From positions 1-64,000 of the forward strand of contig JAVBOA010000003.1 of the NCBI GenBank assembly GCA_031551135.1: a DNA stretch of 64,000 bases, read 5' to 3'. The notes under the pieces were generated by a model. The model searched no databases, had not been told where the DNA came from, and was given only the letters and a program-made list of their open reading frames with translations. Below are positions 9,582 through 18,824 of the stretch, piece after piece; positions within the stretch are counted from its first letter, which is position 1; every line of letters begins with the position of its first letter. Made by a program: the position numbers and the translations under genes. This stretch comes from JAITVM01 sp031551135. Lineage in GTDB: Bacteria; Bacillota; Clostridia; Lachnospirales; JAITVM01.

Positions 9582-11282
9582 TTGGGGAAGTTTTCGACAT
9601 TTTCGGTTGCGACAAGCGGGCTTAGGGCGGCGCAAGCCGGACTATATGTAATCGGCCATAATATGTCCAATGTGGATACTACGGGGTATAGCAGACAGCG
9701 CGTATTGCAGGAGGATTTTAAATCGGTTCAAATTGGAACTAATTATAATGGCGCTATGCAGGTCGGTTTAGGAACAGATATAACTTCCATAAGACAAATA
9801 CGGAATTCGTTTTTAGATATACAATATAGAAAAGAAAGCTCCAAATTGAGCTATTATAACGTACGGTATGAGGCAGGAACGGAAATCGAGACTATTTTGG
9901 GAGAAATGCAGAGCGATTATCGAACGCAATCCGTATTGCAGGATTTGTGGGATTCGATAAACGAGGTCGTGATGAATCCGGAGGGGCTTGAAACCAGAGG
10001 AACTTTTGTATCGACATCTATAACTTTTTTAGACAAAATAAATAATGTGTACGACAGACTTTTTGAATATCAGCATAATTTGGATGACCAAATAAAAGCG
10101 GACGTTGTTAAAATAAATCAACTCGCAGAAAAAATTCGAGAATGTAACAATTTGATATCACATAATGAGGTTTCGGGCGATAACGCAAATGATTACCGTG
10201 ATGAGCGAAATAATGCGCTTGACGAACTCAGCAAAATTGTTCAAATAGATTATAAAGAAAATGTTGACGGTTCGGTTACTGTTTTGATTGAGGGCAGCGA
10301 GCTTGTTTCTAATAATTATGTTAATAAACTTGGATTTAGATATACTTCACCGGATTATTCTTTTGTAGAACCTGTTTTTACAAATTCAAATACAATTCTA
10401 CCATATGACAACACAGGTAAAAATGCTAAACCACTGTTTTCTCTGACAGGTAAAGTTGGGTCAGCATATAAAAACGATAATGGACATTTGAAATCATTAT
10501 TGATAAGCAGAGGCATTGAACCTGCAAATTCTTTTACAACTCCAGATAAAATAAATTCCACTAATTTTGAATACGAAAGAGATGTTTTTAATTTAACATG
10601 CACTATACCAAAAGTAATGCGCGAATTGGATGTACTTTTTACAAATGTTGTGAAATTAATAAATAATTCGCTTTCTCCGCTTGTAGAAGTGAGTGCAGGA
10701 CCGCCGCCGGTTTATGATAAAGCAGCGGACGCTGATTCGCCGTACGGAGTCGACGCTGATAAAACTCAGCATATGGAGATTTTTTCGAGAAAATACATGG
10801 ATCGTTTTTCGGGCGGAACTTATAACAATGAAGATATCGAAAATTATTACAGTCTTTACACAATCGGAAATGTGCAGATTAATCCTCTTTTATTGAATTC
10901 TGAAAATTATGATAAAATTGCTTTCTCAAAATCGGGAGATGTTGGTGATACGGAAGTTCCGTTAAAAATCTTAGAAGATTGGAAATCTAAATTTATCGCT
11001 TACGGAAGCGGCGAAAAGAAATCGATTGATGATTTTTATAGATTATTCGTTGACAATATCGGCGTTACTACAAATGAAGCCAAGAATTATGTTCAGGAAC
11101 AAGAGGTTTTGATTAATCAAGTAGATAATAAACGCAAAGAGATTTCGGCAGTTTCGCTGGACGAGGAAATGAAAAATATGCTCATTTATCAGCACGCTTA
11201 TAACGCTTCTTCCAGAGTTGTTAATATTATTGATTCTATGTTGGACAAGGTTATAAACGGTACGGGAAGAGCAGGACTTTAA
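9582..11282 (+). CDS. flgK: Flagellar hook-associated protein 1 FlgK, first of two tandem paralogues
   Basis: 566 residues. The N terminus FSVATSGLRAAQAGLYVIGHNMSNVDTTGYSRQRV is the signature of FlgK and other axial proteins, and the C terminus (VSLDEEMKNMLIYQHAYNASSRVVNIIDSMLDKVING) forms the second half of the D0 coiled coil. FlgK forms the first junction ring between hook and filament and is exported by the flagellar type III system with FlgN as chaperone. The start is TTG at 9582 with AAGGAGG 7 bases upstream. It is followed 25 bp later by a second flgK-like gene. The variable middle region has no recognisable motif. Confidence 0.93.
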   Translation: MGKFSTFSVATSGLRAAQAGLYVIGHNMSNVDTTGYSRQRVLQEDFKSVQIGTNYNGAMQVGLGTDITSIRQIRNSFLDIQYRKESSKLSYYNVRYEAGTEIETILGEMQSDYRTQSVLQDLWDSINEVVMNPEGLETRGTFVSTSITFLDKINNVYDRLFEYQHNLDDQIKADVVKINQLAEKIRECNNLISHNEVSGDNANDYRDERNNALDELSKIVQIDYKENVDGSVTVLIEGSELVSNNYVNKLGFRYTSPDYSFVEPVFTNSNTILPYDNTGKNAKPLFSLTGKVGSAYKNDNGHLKSLLISRGIEPANSFTTPDKINSTNFEYERDVFNLTCTIPKVMRELDVLFTNVVKLINNSLSPLVEVSAGPPPVYDKAADADSPYGVDADKTQHMEIFSRKYMDRFSGGTYNNEDIENYYSLYTIGNVQINPLLLNSENYDKIAFSKSGDVGDTEVPLKILEDWKSKFIAYGSGEKKSIDDFYRLFVDNIGVTTNEAKNYVQEQEVLINQVDNKRKEISAVSLDEEMKNMLIYQHAYNASSRVVNIIDSMLDKVINGTGRAGL

Positions 11283-11307
11283 TTTGTTGTACAATCGGAG
11301 GTAATTT

Positions 11308-12900
11308 ATGCGATCATCATTTTTCGAATTTGGCGTGGCGACGAGTGGGCTTTTTACGGCTCGTGCGGGTTTGGATGTAACAAGCCATAATATTTCAAAC
11401 GCCGCCACAAAAGGATATTCGAGACAATATATAGAACAAAGAGCAAGTATGCCACTGAGTTTTCATGACGGCAGAGGAATGGTTGGAACAGGGTCGGATG
11501 TTTACGGAGTCGGACAGCACAGATCCTTTTATTTAGATAAAAAATATTGGTCGGAGTCTTCGGTTTTAGGAGAATACAGTATAAAATCCTCCTATCTGGA
11601 AGTTGTGGAAGGCTTATTGAATGAATTTAACGATAACGGAATAAAATCCGGATTGGACAATTTTTTTAAAACTTTGCAGGATTTAAAAACTTCGGCAGGC
11701 GATGATACTTGCCGTACAAATGTATTGGAAGTTTCGAAAACATTGGCGAAATTGGTTAATAATACAGCGGAATCGCTGAAAAAACAGCAAAACGATATTA
11801 ATACCGAAATCGGAACTATTGTAAAAATTATAAATTCGTCGGCACAGCAAATAAAATCATTGAATAAAGAAATTACAAATTATGAATTGGACGGCACAAG
11901 AGCGAATGATTTGCGTGACGAGCGCGCGCGGTTGGTGGACGAGCTTTCAAAATATGTAAATGTTACCGTAATCGAAAAAGAATATAACAAAGACTACGAA
12001 AAAGGTCTTTATCCTGACCCGGAAGACAGGGGGAAAAGTGAAAAACGCTTTGCAGTCTATATAAACGGTTATGAACTTGTAAACCATTTTGATGCGCAGA
12101 GCCTAATGACTGTCGAAAGAGACACAAAGAATAATCCGACGGATGTTCCCGGACTTGTCGATTTAGAATTTTCGGGAAGCGGTCTGAAATTTGATTTACA
12201 TCATCATAATTTAAAAGGTGAATTAAAAGGCCTGATTGATATGCGTGACGGAAACAACGGAAATCTTCTCGGCGGTCAAGCCACACAGAGCCTTAATTAT
12301 AAAGGGATTCCACATTATATGAATAAATTGAACGATTTAGTGAGGACATTCGCGAAAGCCATAAACGAAGGCCTCGATTCAAAAGGAAATGCGATTCCGG
12401 GTGTTACAGGACACAAAAGCGGCTATGATGCTTATGGAAACCTTGGCAAAGCTTTTTTTACACAAAACGGAGAATCTACCGTGGATTATGATTTATTGAC
12501 CTGCGAAAATTTTTCGGTAAATCAGGAATTGATTAATGACCCTAAAAAAATTGCGACCGCGATAAATTCGCTGAGTGATGAAAGCGATAATAATGTTATT
12601 TTAGGATTTTTAAACATCACAAGCTATAATTCTCTTTTTAATGAAGGTAAATTGGAAGATTTCGTAATCGGACTTTCTACAGAGCTTGGAATCGATAAAA
12701 AACAAGCCGATAATTTTGCAACAAACTACACGGATGTTTTGAATTCGATTGATAATCAGCGGATAGCGGTTTCGGGTGTAGATGTAAATGAAGAGATGAT
12801 TAATTTAGTAAAATATAATCAGCTTTATCAGGCCTCTGCGAAATTAGTCAATATAATCGACGGAATTTATGACACTTGTATAAACCGCATGGGCGTATAA
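11308..12900 (+). CDS. flgK2: Flagellar hook-associated protein FlgK, second tandem paralogue
   Basis: 530 residues with the same end motifs as the preceding gene: GVATSGLFTARAGLDVTSHNISNAATKGYSRQYI at the start and GVDVNEEMINLVKYNQLYQASAKLVNIIDGIYDT at the end. The central domain shares little visible sequence with the first copy, so this is an old duplication rather than a recent one. The ATG has CGGAGGT upstream. Either two FlgK forms assemble the junction together or they are used alternatively; the sequence does not tell. Its position before flgL and the absence of a terminator between them indicate one operon. Confidence 0.88.
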   Translation: MRSSFFEFGVATSGLFTARAGLDVTSHNISNAATKGYSRQYIEQRASMPLSFHDGRGMVGTGSDVYGVGQHRSFYLDKKYWSESSVLGEYSIKSSYLEVVEGLLNEFNDNGIKSGLDNFFKTLQDLKTSAGDDTCRTNVLEVSKTLAKLVNNTAESLKKQQNDINTEIGTIVKIINSSAQQIKSLNKEITNYELDGTRANDLRDERARLVDELSKYVNVTVIEKEYNKDYEKGLYPDPEDRGKSEKRFAVYINGYELVNHFDAQSLMTVERDTKNNPTDVPGLVDLEFSGSGLKFDLHHHNLKGELKGLIDMRDGNNGNLLGGQATQSLNYKGIPHYMNKLNDLVRTFAKAINEGLDSKGNAIPGVTGHKSGYDAYGNLGKAFFTQNGESTVDYDLLTCENFSVNQELINDPKKIATAINSLSDESDNNVILGFLNITSYNSLFNEGKLEDFVIGLSTELGIDKKQADNFATNYTDVLNSIDNQRIAVSGVDVNEEMINLVKYNQLYQASAKLVNIIDGIYDTCINRMGV

Positions 12901-12916
12901 AAAAGGGGGAAATATT

Positions 12917-14260
12917 TTGCGAATAACGAATCCGATCATTACTAATACTATGATGATTAACATTAACAGAAATGTTAGCTCTCTAAATAATTATTATAAC
13001 CAGATTTCTACAGGGAAGCGCATACAAGCACCGTCGGATGACCCGATTATTGCGGCGCGTGCGCTGAAATTCCGGACATCTGTAAGAGAAACTCAACAGT
13101 ATCAAAAAAACGTTAATCAAGGTATATCATGGATGGAAATCACCGAAAAAGGATTTAATAATGTAAATTCGATAATAGAAAAAATCAGAGAATTGGCAGT
13201 GCAGGGCGCAACAGATTCTTACGGTTATGACGACCGAAAAAAAATTAATACTGATATTGCTTCTTTGACTGAGCAGCTTGGTTTAGAAATGAATATAACT
13301 TATACGGGCAGATATGTTTTTTCGGGATACCGTACCGATAAACCGCCTGTTTTGACCGAAGCGACAACTGAAAATTATGATATTACTCAGCATTTCAGCG
13401 TAAATGATGTGCAGGATACGAAGTCTTTTCAAAATTTGATAAGTGATTTATCGCAAACCGAGCCGATTATTAATGATATAAAAACTATAAGAATACCGTA
13501 TAGTAACGCAACCGGTGTAACCGTTACCGGCCTGGGAGGCGCAACACCGAAATCTATAAACGATCCAGATGCATATTCCGGTACAAGCCTGACATATATT
13601 AAAGAAACGGGCGAAATTGTATTCCCGAAAAACGCCGCAGTTCCGGCAAATTTTGACGTTACTTATACTACGAACGGCTTGAATAAAGGCGATTTGAATC
13701 CGGAAGTATATTTCGAATGTACGAGAAATAGCGACGGTACGGCATTTGATATGAAAAATCAAGATTTGCAATATGAATTTGGAATAAATACCAGAATAGA
13801 AATAAATTCGTTGGCTAAAGATGTTTATACGGATAAATTTTATGCCGATTTGAAAGATTTTGTAGCAACTGTAGATTCGGTAAAAATTTCGACAATCGAA
13901 CAATTACAGCTGAAAGGAATCACGGGCGAGGCCGCCAATGAAGCAATTATTAAAGAAAAGCAAGAAGCGCAGAAAGCTTTGCAGGATAGATTCAGTGATT
14001 TGATCGAACAACTCGACAATCATTCAAAAGTAGTTTCAAAAGAACACGCAGATTTGGGAAGCCGGATGAGCAGACTGGAGCTAATCGAAAACCGCTTAAT
14101 GGACGATGAACTTACATATACTTCGTTGTTATCGAAAAATGAAGATACGGATTATATGGAAGCGATTATGAATTTGAAATCGGCAGAAAGCGTTTATCAG
14201 GCGGCATTGCAGACCGGCGCAAATATAATTCAAACAACTTTAGCAAATTTTATAAGATGA
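12917..14260 (+). CDS. flgL: Flagellar hook-associated protein 3 FlgL
   Basis: 447 residues. The flagellin-like N terminus MRITNPIITNTMMININRNV... with QISTGKRIQAPSDDPIIAARAL and the helical C terminus (SRLELIENRLMDDELTYTSLLSKNEDTDYMEAIMNLKSAESVYQAALQTGA) match FlgL, the second hook-filament junction protein. It starts with TTG at 12917 with AAGGGGG 7 bases upstream. It is longer than the usual about 300-residue FlgL because of an inserted middle domain (about residues 170-290). It directly follows the second flgK gene. Confidence 0.92.
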   Translation: MRITNPIITNTMMININRNVSSLNNYYNQISTGKRIQAPSDDPIIAARALKFRTSVRETQQYQKNVNQGISWMEITEKGFNNVNSIIEKIRELAVQGATDSYGYDDRKKINTDIASLTEQLGLEMNITYTGRYVFSGYRTDKPPVLTEATTENYDITQHFSVNDVQDTKSFQNLISDLSQTEPIINDIKTIRIPYSNATGVTVTGLGGATPKSINDPDAYSGTSLTYIKETGEIVFPKNAAVPANFDVTYTTNGLNKGDLNPEVYFECTRNSDGTAFDMKNQDLQYEFGINTRIEINSLAKDVYTDKFYADLKDFVATVDSVKISTIEQLQLKGITGEAANEAIIKEKQEAQKALQDRFSDLIEQLDNHSKVVSKEHADLGSRMSRLELIENRLMDDELTYTSLLSKNEDTDYMEAIMNLKSAESVYQAALQTGANIIQTTLANFIR

Positions 14261-14262
14261 TT

Positions 14263-14291
14263 TTGACAATTATCGAGTATAAGTTTATAAT
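14263..14291 (+). promoter_or_regulatory. Strong sigma-A-type promoter before fliW-csrA
   Basis: TTGACA, 17 bases, TATAAT: an exact match to the vegetative consensus. The -10 ends only 17 bp before the fliW ATG, so a start point about 7 bp downstream would fall within the ribosome site AGGAGG. Confidence 0.7.
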
Positions 14292-14308
14292 ACCTAGGAG
14301 GATATTTG

Positions 14309-14761
14309 ATGATATTAAAAACAAAATCTTTTGGTGAAATAGACGTGCAAAACGACAGAATAATCGATTTTCACTCTTCAATACCGGGTTTTCCGGACAG
14401 CAAGCGTTATATTCTTATTTATGAAAGTGAAGATCCGAGCGAGAATTTGTTTTGTTGGTTGCAGTCTGTGGACGAACCTGATATTGCCTTTGCGGTTTTG
14501 GATTCTTCGAAGGCTCTTAATAACTATAATCCTGTAATAGACGAAAATGAATTAGGTGAACTGAAAAATACTAATGAGGAAGATTTGCTCGTATATAATA
14601 TAGTGGTTATTCCTGATAATATCGAAAAAATGACAGCTAATTTAAAAGCGCCTGTTCTTATCGATTCCAATAAAAGAATAGGTAAGCAAGTTATTGCCGA
14701 TAATGATGATTATCTGATAAAGCATTATATTATAGAGGAGATACGATCAAGGAATGGGTGA
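14309..14761 (+). CDS. fliW: Flagellar assembly factor FliW
   Basis: 150 residues, matching FliW (MILKTKSFGEIDVQNDRIIDFHSSIPGFPDSKRYIL...). In Bacillus, FliW binds flagellin and CsrA, sequestering CsrA until flagellin is exported; this partner-switch controls flagellin translation. The ATG at 14309 is preferred over TTG 14306 because AGGAGG is 7 bases before it. csrA follows 4 bp later, the conserved fliW-csrA arrangement. No flagellin gene lies in the window. Confidence 0.93.
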   Translation: MILKTKSFGEIDVQNDRIIDFHSSIPGFPDSKRYILIYESEDPSENLFCWLQSVDEPDIAFAVLDSSKALNNYNPVIDENELGELKNTNEEDLLVYNIVVIPDNIEKMTANLKAPVLIDSNKRIGKQVIADNDDYLIKHYIIEEIRSRNG

Positions 14762-14765
14762 TTAA

Positions 14766-14984
14766 ATGCTTGCTTTAACAAGGAAAATTGGAGAAAAAAT
14801 TATTATTGGTGATAATATCGAGGTTGTTGTGTTGGCGGTAAACGGCGAACAGGTAAAGCTGGGAATTGTTGCGCCAAGAGAAATCTCTGTTCACAGAATG
14901 GAAGTTTACGAGCAGATTATTTCTGCAAATAAAGAAGCAATTAATTCTAAAAAGGTCGATGAACTTAACAAACTTTTCAAATAA
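14766..14984 (+). CDS. csrA: Carbon storage regulator CsrA
   Basis: 72 residues with the complete CsrA fold: MLALTRKIGEKIIIGDNIEVVVLAV, the conserved GIVAPREISVHRMEVYEQI and a short C-terminal tail. It is an RNA-binding dimer that represses translation by covering ribosome sites with GGA motifs; in flagellated Gram-positives the main target is flagellin mRNA and FliW is the antagonist. It closes the flagellar block and is followed by a strong terminator. Confidence 0.97.
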   Translation: MLALTRKIGEKIIIGDNIEVVVLAVNGEQVKLGIVAPREISVHRMEVYEQIISANKEAINSKKVDELNKLFK

Positions 14985-15024
14985 AAAAAAGTTCGGTGAT
15001 ATTCCGCTATCATCGAACTTTTTT
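14985..15024. terminator. Bidirectional terminator after csrA
   Basis: AAAAGTTCGGTGAT / ATCATCGAACTTTT stem with A- and T-tracts on the two sides, between convergent csrA and the GH112 gene. Confidence 0.9.
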
Positions 15025-15051
15025 AATGTCTTTTAATATTAATAAAATGTA

Positions 15052-17220
15052 TTAAATATCAAACCAACGGATTTCGCCGCTGCCCAAAGAAATATCAAAA
15101 GCTTCGCCGTTTCCTTTGTAAACCTTTGTGCTCTGCGGGTCGTAACTGTTATTAACTACGCAGAATTTGCCGCTGTCGTAAGCGTGTACATCAACATAAT
15201 AGTTTTCGGAAAACCATTTATTAAGTTCATTTTCTGAATTACTGCTCCACAATATGGCGCGGTGCAGCAAGCGTGTGTTTTCAAAGCTGTATGGAAGTCC
15301 GGAAAGATAAACCGTGCGGCCTTTACCAAATTCATTAACGGCAAGCTTTACTTCTTTATTTTGCTGTACTAAAACTTGAGCTTCTTCCAAAGCAAAAACA
15401 TTTCTTGCGCCTTCGCCGAAATCGATGGATTGTCTGTCATTCCATTCGGCGGTAATAAAATGCTCTTTTTCATCCCAATTATATTTATCATAGCCAAGGT
15501 TGAAACCACGTTCACGTTCAACGCCTAAAGCAGTGGAAAGCTGGAAATAATGTCCTTGCCATTGATGAGCCGAAGGTTCTCCAACGCCGATAAAACCGCC
15601 GCCGTTTGCGATAAAAGCACGAATTGCGGTATAAATTTTTTCGTTTGTCCAATAATCGCCGCCGCCGTGAGCTGTATCGCCTTCGCCTGTATTCAAGATT
15701 ACGTCAATATCATCAAGAATTTTTGGATTTTCCAAAATGTCGTCAAAGCTGATAAATTGTACATCAAACGGCGCGCCCGCAAGGGATTCGATAACACCCG
15801 AATAAGCTTTGTTTTGTTTATGGAAAACACCGTGATGAACCATATGACAACCCCAAGACCTTGATCTGCCCCATGCGTTCAATATAGCAACTCTTTTAAA
15901 AGAGAAAGCTTTTTTGTTTTTTATAATATCATAGAAATTTCTGAACTCGTTGCAAACTTCTTCAATATAATCTATAAATTCAGGGAATTTCAATGCAAGT
16001 CCCAAATATCCGCCGTATCCTATGCGGTCAACGGTGGATCTCAGCATAGCACGTCTGGATTTAATCCAATTTATTTTCGCTTCTTTAACCGGATCGCCGC
16101 CTTCATGGAATGTATCCGGGAAGAAATACGGCAAAAAGCGTCCTTCGGTATATTTAACGCCTTTAATATCGCTGATAAGTCTCAATGTAATTCCGTCGCC
16201 GGCGCTTCCGACAACAGCATCAAGTCCGATATTTTTAAAATCATCAAGATACGGCTCTGTTCCAATCCAGTGGTCACCCAAAAACATCATTGCTTCTTTT
16301 CCGCATTCGTGCGTAATATCAACCATTTCTTTTGCCAATTTACAAACTTCACGGTTTTGAAAACGCATAAAATCCTTGAATTCTTTTGTCGGAATACGGT
16401 ATTGACTATTGTAATAACCTTGGTCAATAATATATTCGGCTCTGAACTTGTAACCGGCTTCTTTTTCAAATTGTTCCAATATATATGGGCTTACGGAAGC
16501 CGAATAGCCATACCAGTCAACATATTTTTCACGGCGAAGCTCATCAAAAATAAGTGTGAATTGATGAAAGAATGTTGTATAGCGGATTACGTCAACATAA
16601 GGATTTTCTTCAATAAATTTGCGAAGGCGTTTCATTGAATATTCTTTGGTTTTCGGCTGGCGAACGTCGAATGTTATTTGATGCTCGAAATTCTGCCAAT
16701 CGTTTATAACCGCATTATACATATGAACAGGATCCCAAATTAAATAAGCTAAAAAGCTTACGGTATATTCGTGGTATAATTCAGTATTATTTATAGTAAC
16801 ATCGCCGGATTTATCGTCGTAATTCCAATTATCTACCGATATAACTTCGCCCGTGGAGCGGTCAATAACTTCCCACCAACGTTTGATATCATCACGGCTA
16901 TTCACCAACAAAAGCTGGTCAGAAATACCTTCTAAAAGATGGATGCGGAGTTCGGTAGAAAAAGCTGTATGAAATTTTGTCATAATATAACATTGCTGAA
17001 TTTCATCCGGATTATTTTTCGCCCATTCATTGTCTTTTCGGGTAGTATAATATGTTGCGTAAACTTTCGCTCCGGTGTCGCTCAGCTCTTTTGGGAATTG
17101 CGTTCCGTCACAGTCACGAATTGCGTCTGCGCCCCATCTTTTCATAGTTTCAATTGTTTGGTCGATTACATCCACATCTGTAGGAATCGTAACTCTTCCT
17201 GAATTTTTTTTATTGTCCAT
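15052..17220 (-). CDS. 1,3-beta-galactosyl-N-acetylhexosamine phosphorylase family (GH112)
   Basis: 722 residues, full length for GH112. Recognised stretches include GRVTIPTDVDVIDQTIETMKRWGADAIRDCDGT at the N terminus, MMFLGDHWIGTEPYLDDF in the barrel, and a C-terminal glutamine-amidotransferase-like domain (NTGEGDTAHGGGDYWTNEKIYTAI, GGGFIGVGEPSAHQWQGHYFQL). These enzymes split beta-galactosides with phosphate, giving galactose-1-phosphate; characterised members act on lacto-N-biose or galacto-N-biose from milk oligosaccharides and mucin, and one subgroup acts on galactosyl-rhamnose. Specificity cannot be assigned by eye. The cytoplasmic enzyme (no signal peptide) is here without its usual transporter or NahK/GalT partners. 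The ribosome site AAAGGAGG is strong. Confidence 0.9.
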   Translation of the reverse strand: MDNKKNSGRVTIPTDVDVIDQTIETMKRWGADAIRDCDGTQFPKELSDTGAKVYATYYTTRKDNEWAKNNPDEIQQCYIMTKFHTAFSTELRIHLLEGISDQLLLVNSRDDIKRWWEVIDRSTGEVISVDNWNYDDKSGDVTINNTELYHEYTVSFLAYLIWDPVHMYNAVINDWQNFEHQITFDVRQPKTKEYSMKRLRKFIEENPYVDVIRYTTFFHQFTLIFDELRREKYVDWYGYSASVSPYILEQFEKEAGYKFRAEYIIDQGYYNSQYRIPTKEFKDFMRFQNREVCKLAKEMVDITHECGKEAMMFLGDHWIGTEPYLDDFKNIGLDAVVGSAGDGITLRLISDIKGVKYTEGRFLPYFFPDTFHEGGDPVKEAKINWIKSRRAMLRSTVDRIGYGGYLGLALKFPEFIDYIEEVCNEFRNFYDIIKNKKAFSFKRVAILNAWGRSRSWGCHMVHHGVFHKQNKAYSGVIESLAGAPFDVQFISFDDILENPKILDDIDVILNTGEGDTAHGGGDYWTNEKIYTAIRAFIANGGGFIGVGEPSAHQWQGHYFQLSTALGVERERGFNLGYDKYNWDEKEHFITAEWNDRQSIDFGEGARNVFALEEAQVLVQQNKEVKLAVNEFGKGRTVYLSGLPYSFENTRLLHRAILWSSNSENELNKWFSENYYVDVHAYDSGKFCVVNNSYDPQSTKVYKGNGEAFDISLGSGEIRWFDI

Positions 17221-17365
17221 AATTGCCTCCTTTAAAAATCGGGTATTAATATAATTTCGAAAAATATAAACAGAGTGTAGTCAAACATAGAATTCTTCAT
17301 TTCTATCTTTTAGAATGAGAGTATAAGAAATATTTTTATCCGCATACCGAAAGAATATTCTGCTT

Positions 17366-17400
17366 ATATATTATTATAGAGTTAGTCTATAATAATATAT
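17366..17400. repeat. Perfect 15-bp inverted repeat
   Basis: ATATATTATTATAGA, loop GTTAG, TCTATAATAATATAT. There is no T-tract, so it is not a standard terminator; it could be an operator or a cruciform-prone site upstream of the GH112 gene. Confidence 0.7.
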
Positions 17401-17479
17401 CTCTAATATCTATAAATATATTGAGGCTATTTTTAGAAATCTTGCTTTTTTTAATAAATATACAATGATGCATAAGGAG

Positions 17480-17521
17480 ATTTTCACACTTCTTCCGCGC
17501 GGCAGGCTGAACGGCAGAAGA
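17480..17521. repeat. Family B hairpin repeat (diverged copy)
   Basis: TTTTCACACTTCTTCCGC ... GGCAGGCTGAACGGCAGAAG. It resembles the copy at 49706-49753, which has TTTTCACACCCATTCCGC ... GGCAGGCTGGAATGGG. Confidence 0.5.
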
Positions 17522-17580
17522 TATACAGATTTTATTTTTTTCTCTCTTCGAAAAATTTAGATATTAAAGAACAAAAGCTG

Positions 17581-17609
17581 TTGAGATTTCAAATATTTAA
17601 ATGTATAAT
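17581..17609 (+). promoter_or_regulatory. Sigma-A-type promoter for pta
   Basis: TTGAGA, 17 bases, TATAAT, placed 54 bp upstream of the pta start. Confidence 0.7.
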
Positions 17610-17663
17610 TTATAAGATGTAATTTAGGATAATGGATTTATATTTTGGAAGGGAGAGCTTAGC

Positions 17664-18656
17664 TTGAGTTTTATTGAAAACGTAAAAGAGCTTGCTAGAA
17701 AAAACAAAAAGAAAATCGTTTTGCCGGAAACAAATGACCAAAGGACAATTGATGCCGCTAATATTATTTTACAGGAAGGCATAGCAGATTTGATTCTCGT
17801 TGGAAACAAGGACGAAATTTTATCGAGAGCACAGAATTGCGATTTGTCAAAAGCGGAATTTATAGACCCTAAAAATTATGAAAATATTGATAAAATGATT
17901 GACGGTCTCGTTGAAATCAGAAAATCAAAAGGTATGACGCGTGATGAAGCGGAAAAATTATTACAAGACCCTCTGTATTTCGGTGTTATGCTTGTAAATA
18001 ATTCTTTAGCGGATGGTATGGTAGCAGGTGCTGTAAATTCTACGGCAAATGTTTTGCGTCCTTCGCTTCAAATTTTGAAAACAGCCAAAGGAACAAAATT
18101 AGTCAGCGGATTTTTTATTATGAATGTTCCGAATTGCGAATACGGTGAAAACGGAATTTTCATTTTTGCGGATTGCGGACTGAACCAAGACCCGAATGCC
18201 GAAGAACTTGCTAATATAGCAATTTCCAGTGCGGATTCTTTCAAATCTTTAATCGGTAAAGAGCCGATTGTCGCAATGTTATCACATTCTTCAATAGGAA
18301 GTGCAAAACATGCGCTTGTTGATAAAGTAGTCGAGGCTACAAAAATCGCCAAAGAGCTTGCGCCGAATTTAAAATTAGACGGCGAATTCCAATTAGATAC
18401 TGCGATTGTTCCTGAAATAGCCGAGAAAAAAGCTCCAAACAGCCTTGTTGGCGGCAAAGCCAATGTTTTGATTTTTCCGAATCTTGATGCCGGAAATATC
18501 GGATATAAATTAGTTGAGCGTTTAGCGAAGGCTGAAGCTTACGGTCCGATTTTGCAAGGAATAAGAAAACCGGTTAATGACCTTTCGAGAGGCTGTAACG
18601 CAAATGATATCGTTGGTGTTGTTGCAATAACTTCGTTACAGGCGCAAAATATTTAA
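17664..18656 (+). CDS. pta: Phosphate acetyltransferase
   Basis: 330 residues, the short single-domain Pta form. It converts acetyl-CoA and phosphate to acetyl-phosphate and CoA, the first step of acetate formation with ATP yield. The N terminus (KKIVLPETNDQRTIDAANIILQEGIADLILVGN) and the substrate-site region (SGFFIMNVPNCEYGENGIFIFADCGLNQDPNAEELA, VAMLSHSSIGSAKH) are characteristic. The start is TTG at 17664 with GGAAGGGAGAG upstream; an ATG is not available nearby. ackA follows after a 168-bp gap that holds a family A repeat. Confidence 0.96.
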   Translation: MSFIENVKELARKNKKKIVLPETNDQRTIDAANIILQEGIADLILVGNKDEILSRAQNCDLSKAEFIDPKNYENIDKMIDGLVEIRKSKGMTRDEAEKLLQDPLYFGVMLVNNSLADGMVAGAVNSTANVLRPSLQILKTAKGTKLVSGFFIMNVPNCEYGENGIFIFADCGLNQDPNAEELANIAISSADSFKSLIGKEPIVAMLSHSSIGSAKHALVDKVVEATKIAKELAPNLKLDGEFQLDTAIVPEIAEKKAPNSLVGGKANVLIFPNLDAGNIGYKLVERLAKAEAYGPILQGIRKPVNDLSRGCNANDIVGVVAITSLQAQNI

Positions 18657-18691
18657 TTTGATACAATTTATCGAAATAAAATAATGAATTT

Positions 18692-18803
18692 ATACTATTT
18701 CCCTTTTAAAGAATAGAAAAAAATATTTCATTCCGTGCTAGAAGCATTGCACGGAATGCTTCGCTGTGAAATTTTTTTCTACAAATTTAATGGGAATTAG
18801 TAT
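18692..18803. repeat. Family A palindromic repeat, full length, inverted orientation (copy 3)
   Basis: 112 bp with ends ATACTATTTCCC / GGGAATTAGTAT. It carries the internal arms in the opposite order (AAATATTTCATTCCG first, TGTGAAATTTTTTTC last). It sits between pta and ackA, so an mRNA spanning both would contain this hairpin. Confidence 0.88.
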
Positions 18804-18824
18804 TATTGGAAAGAGGAGAATAAA

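Larger units (their letters stand above)
17221..17663. other. Intergenic region between divergent GH112 gene and pta
   Basis: 443 bp. It contains a perfect palindrome (17366-17400), a family B-like hairpin (about 17480-17521), a weak resemblance to a short family A copy at about 17296-17326, and a good pta promoter (17581-17609). No small gene is seen. Confidence 0.6.
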
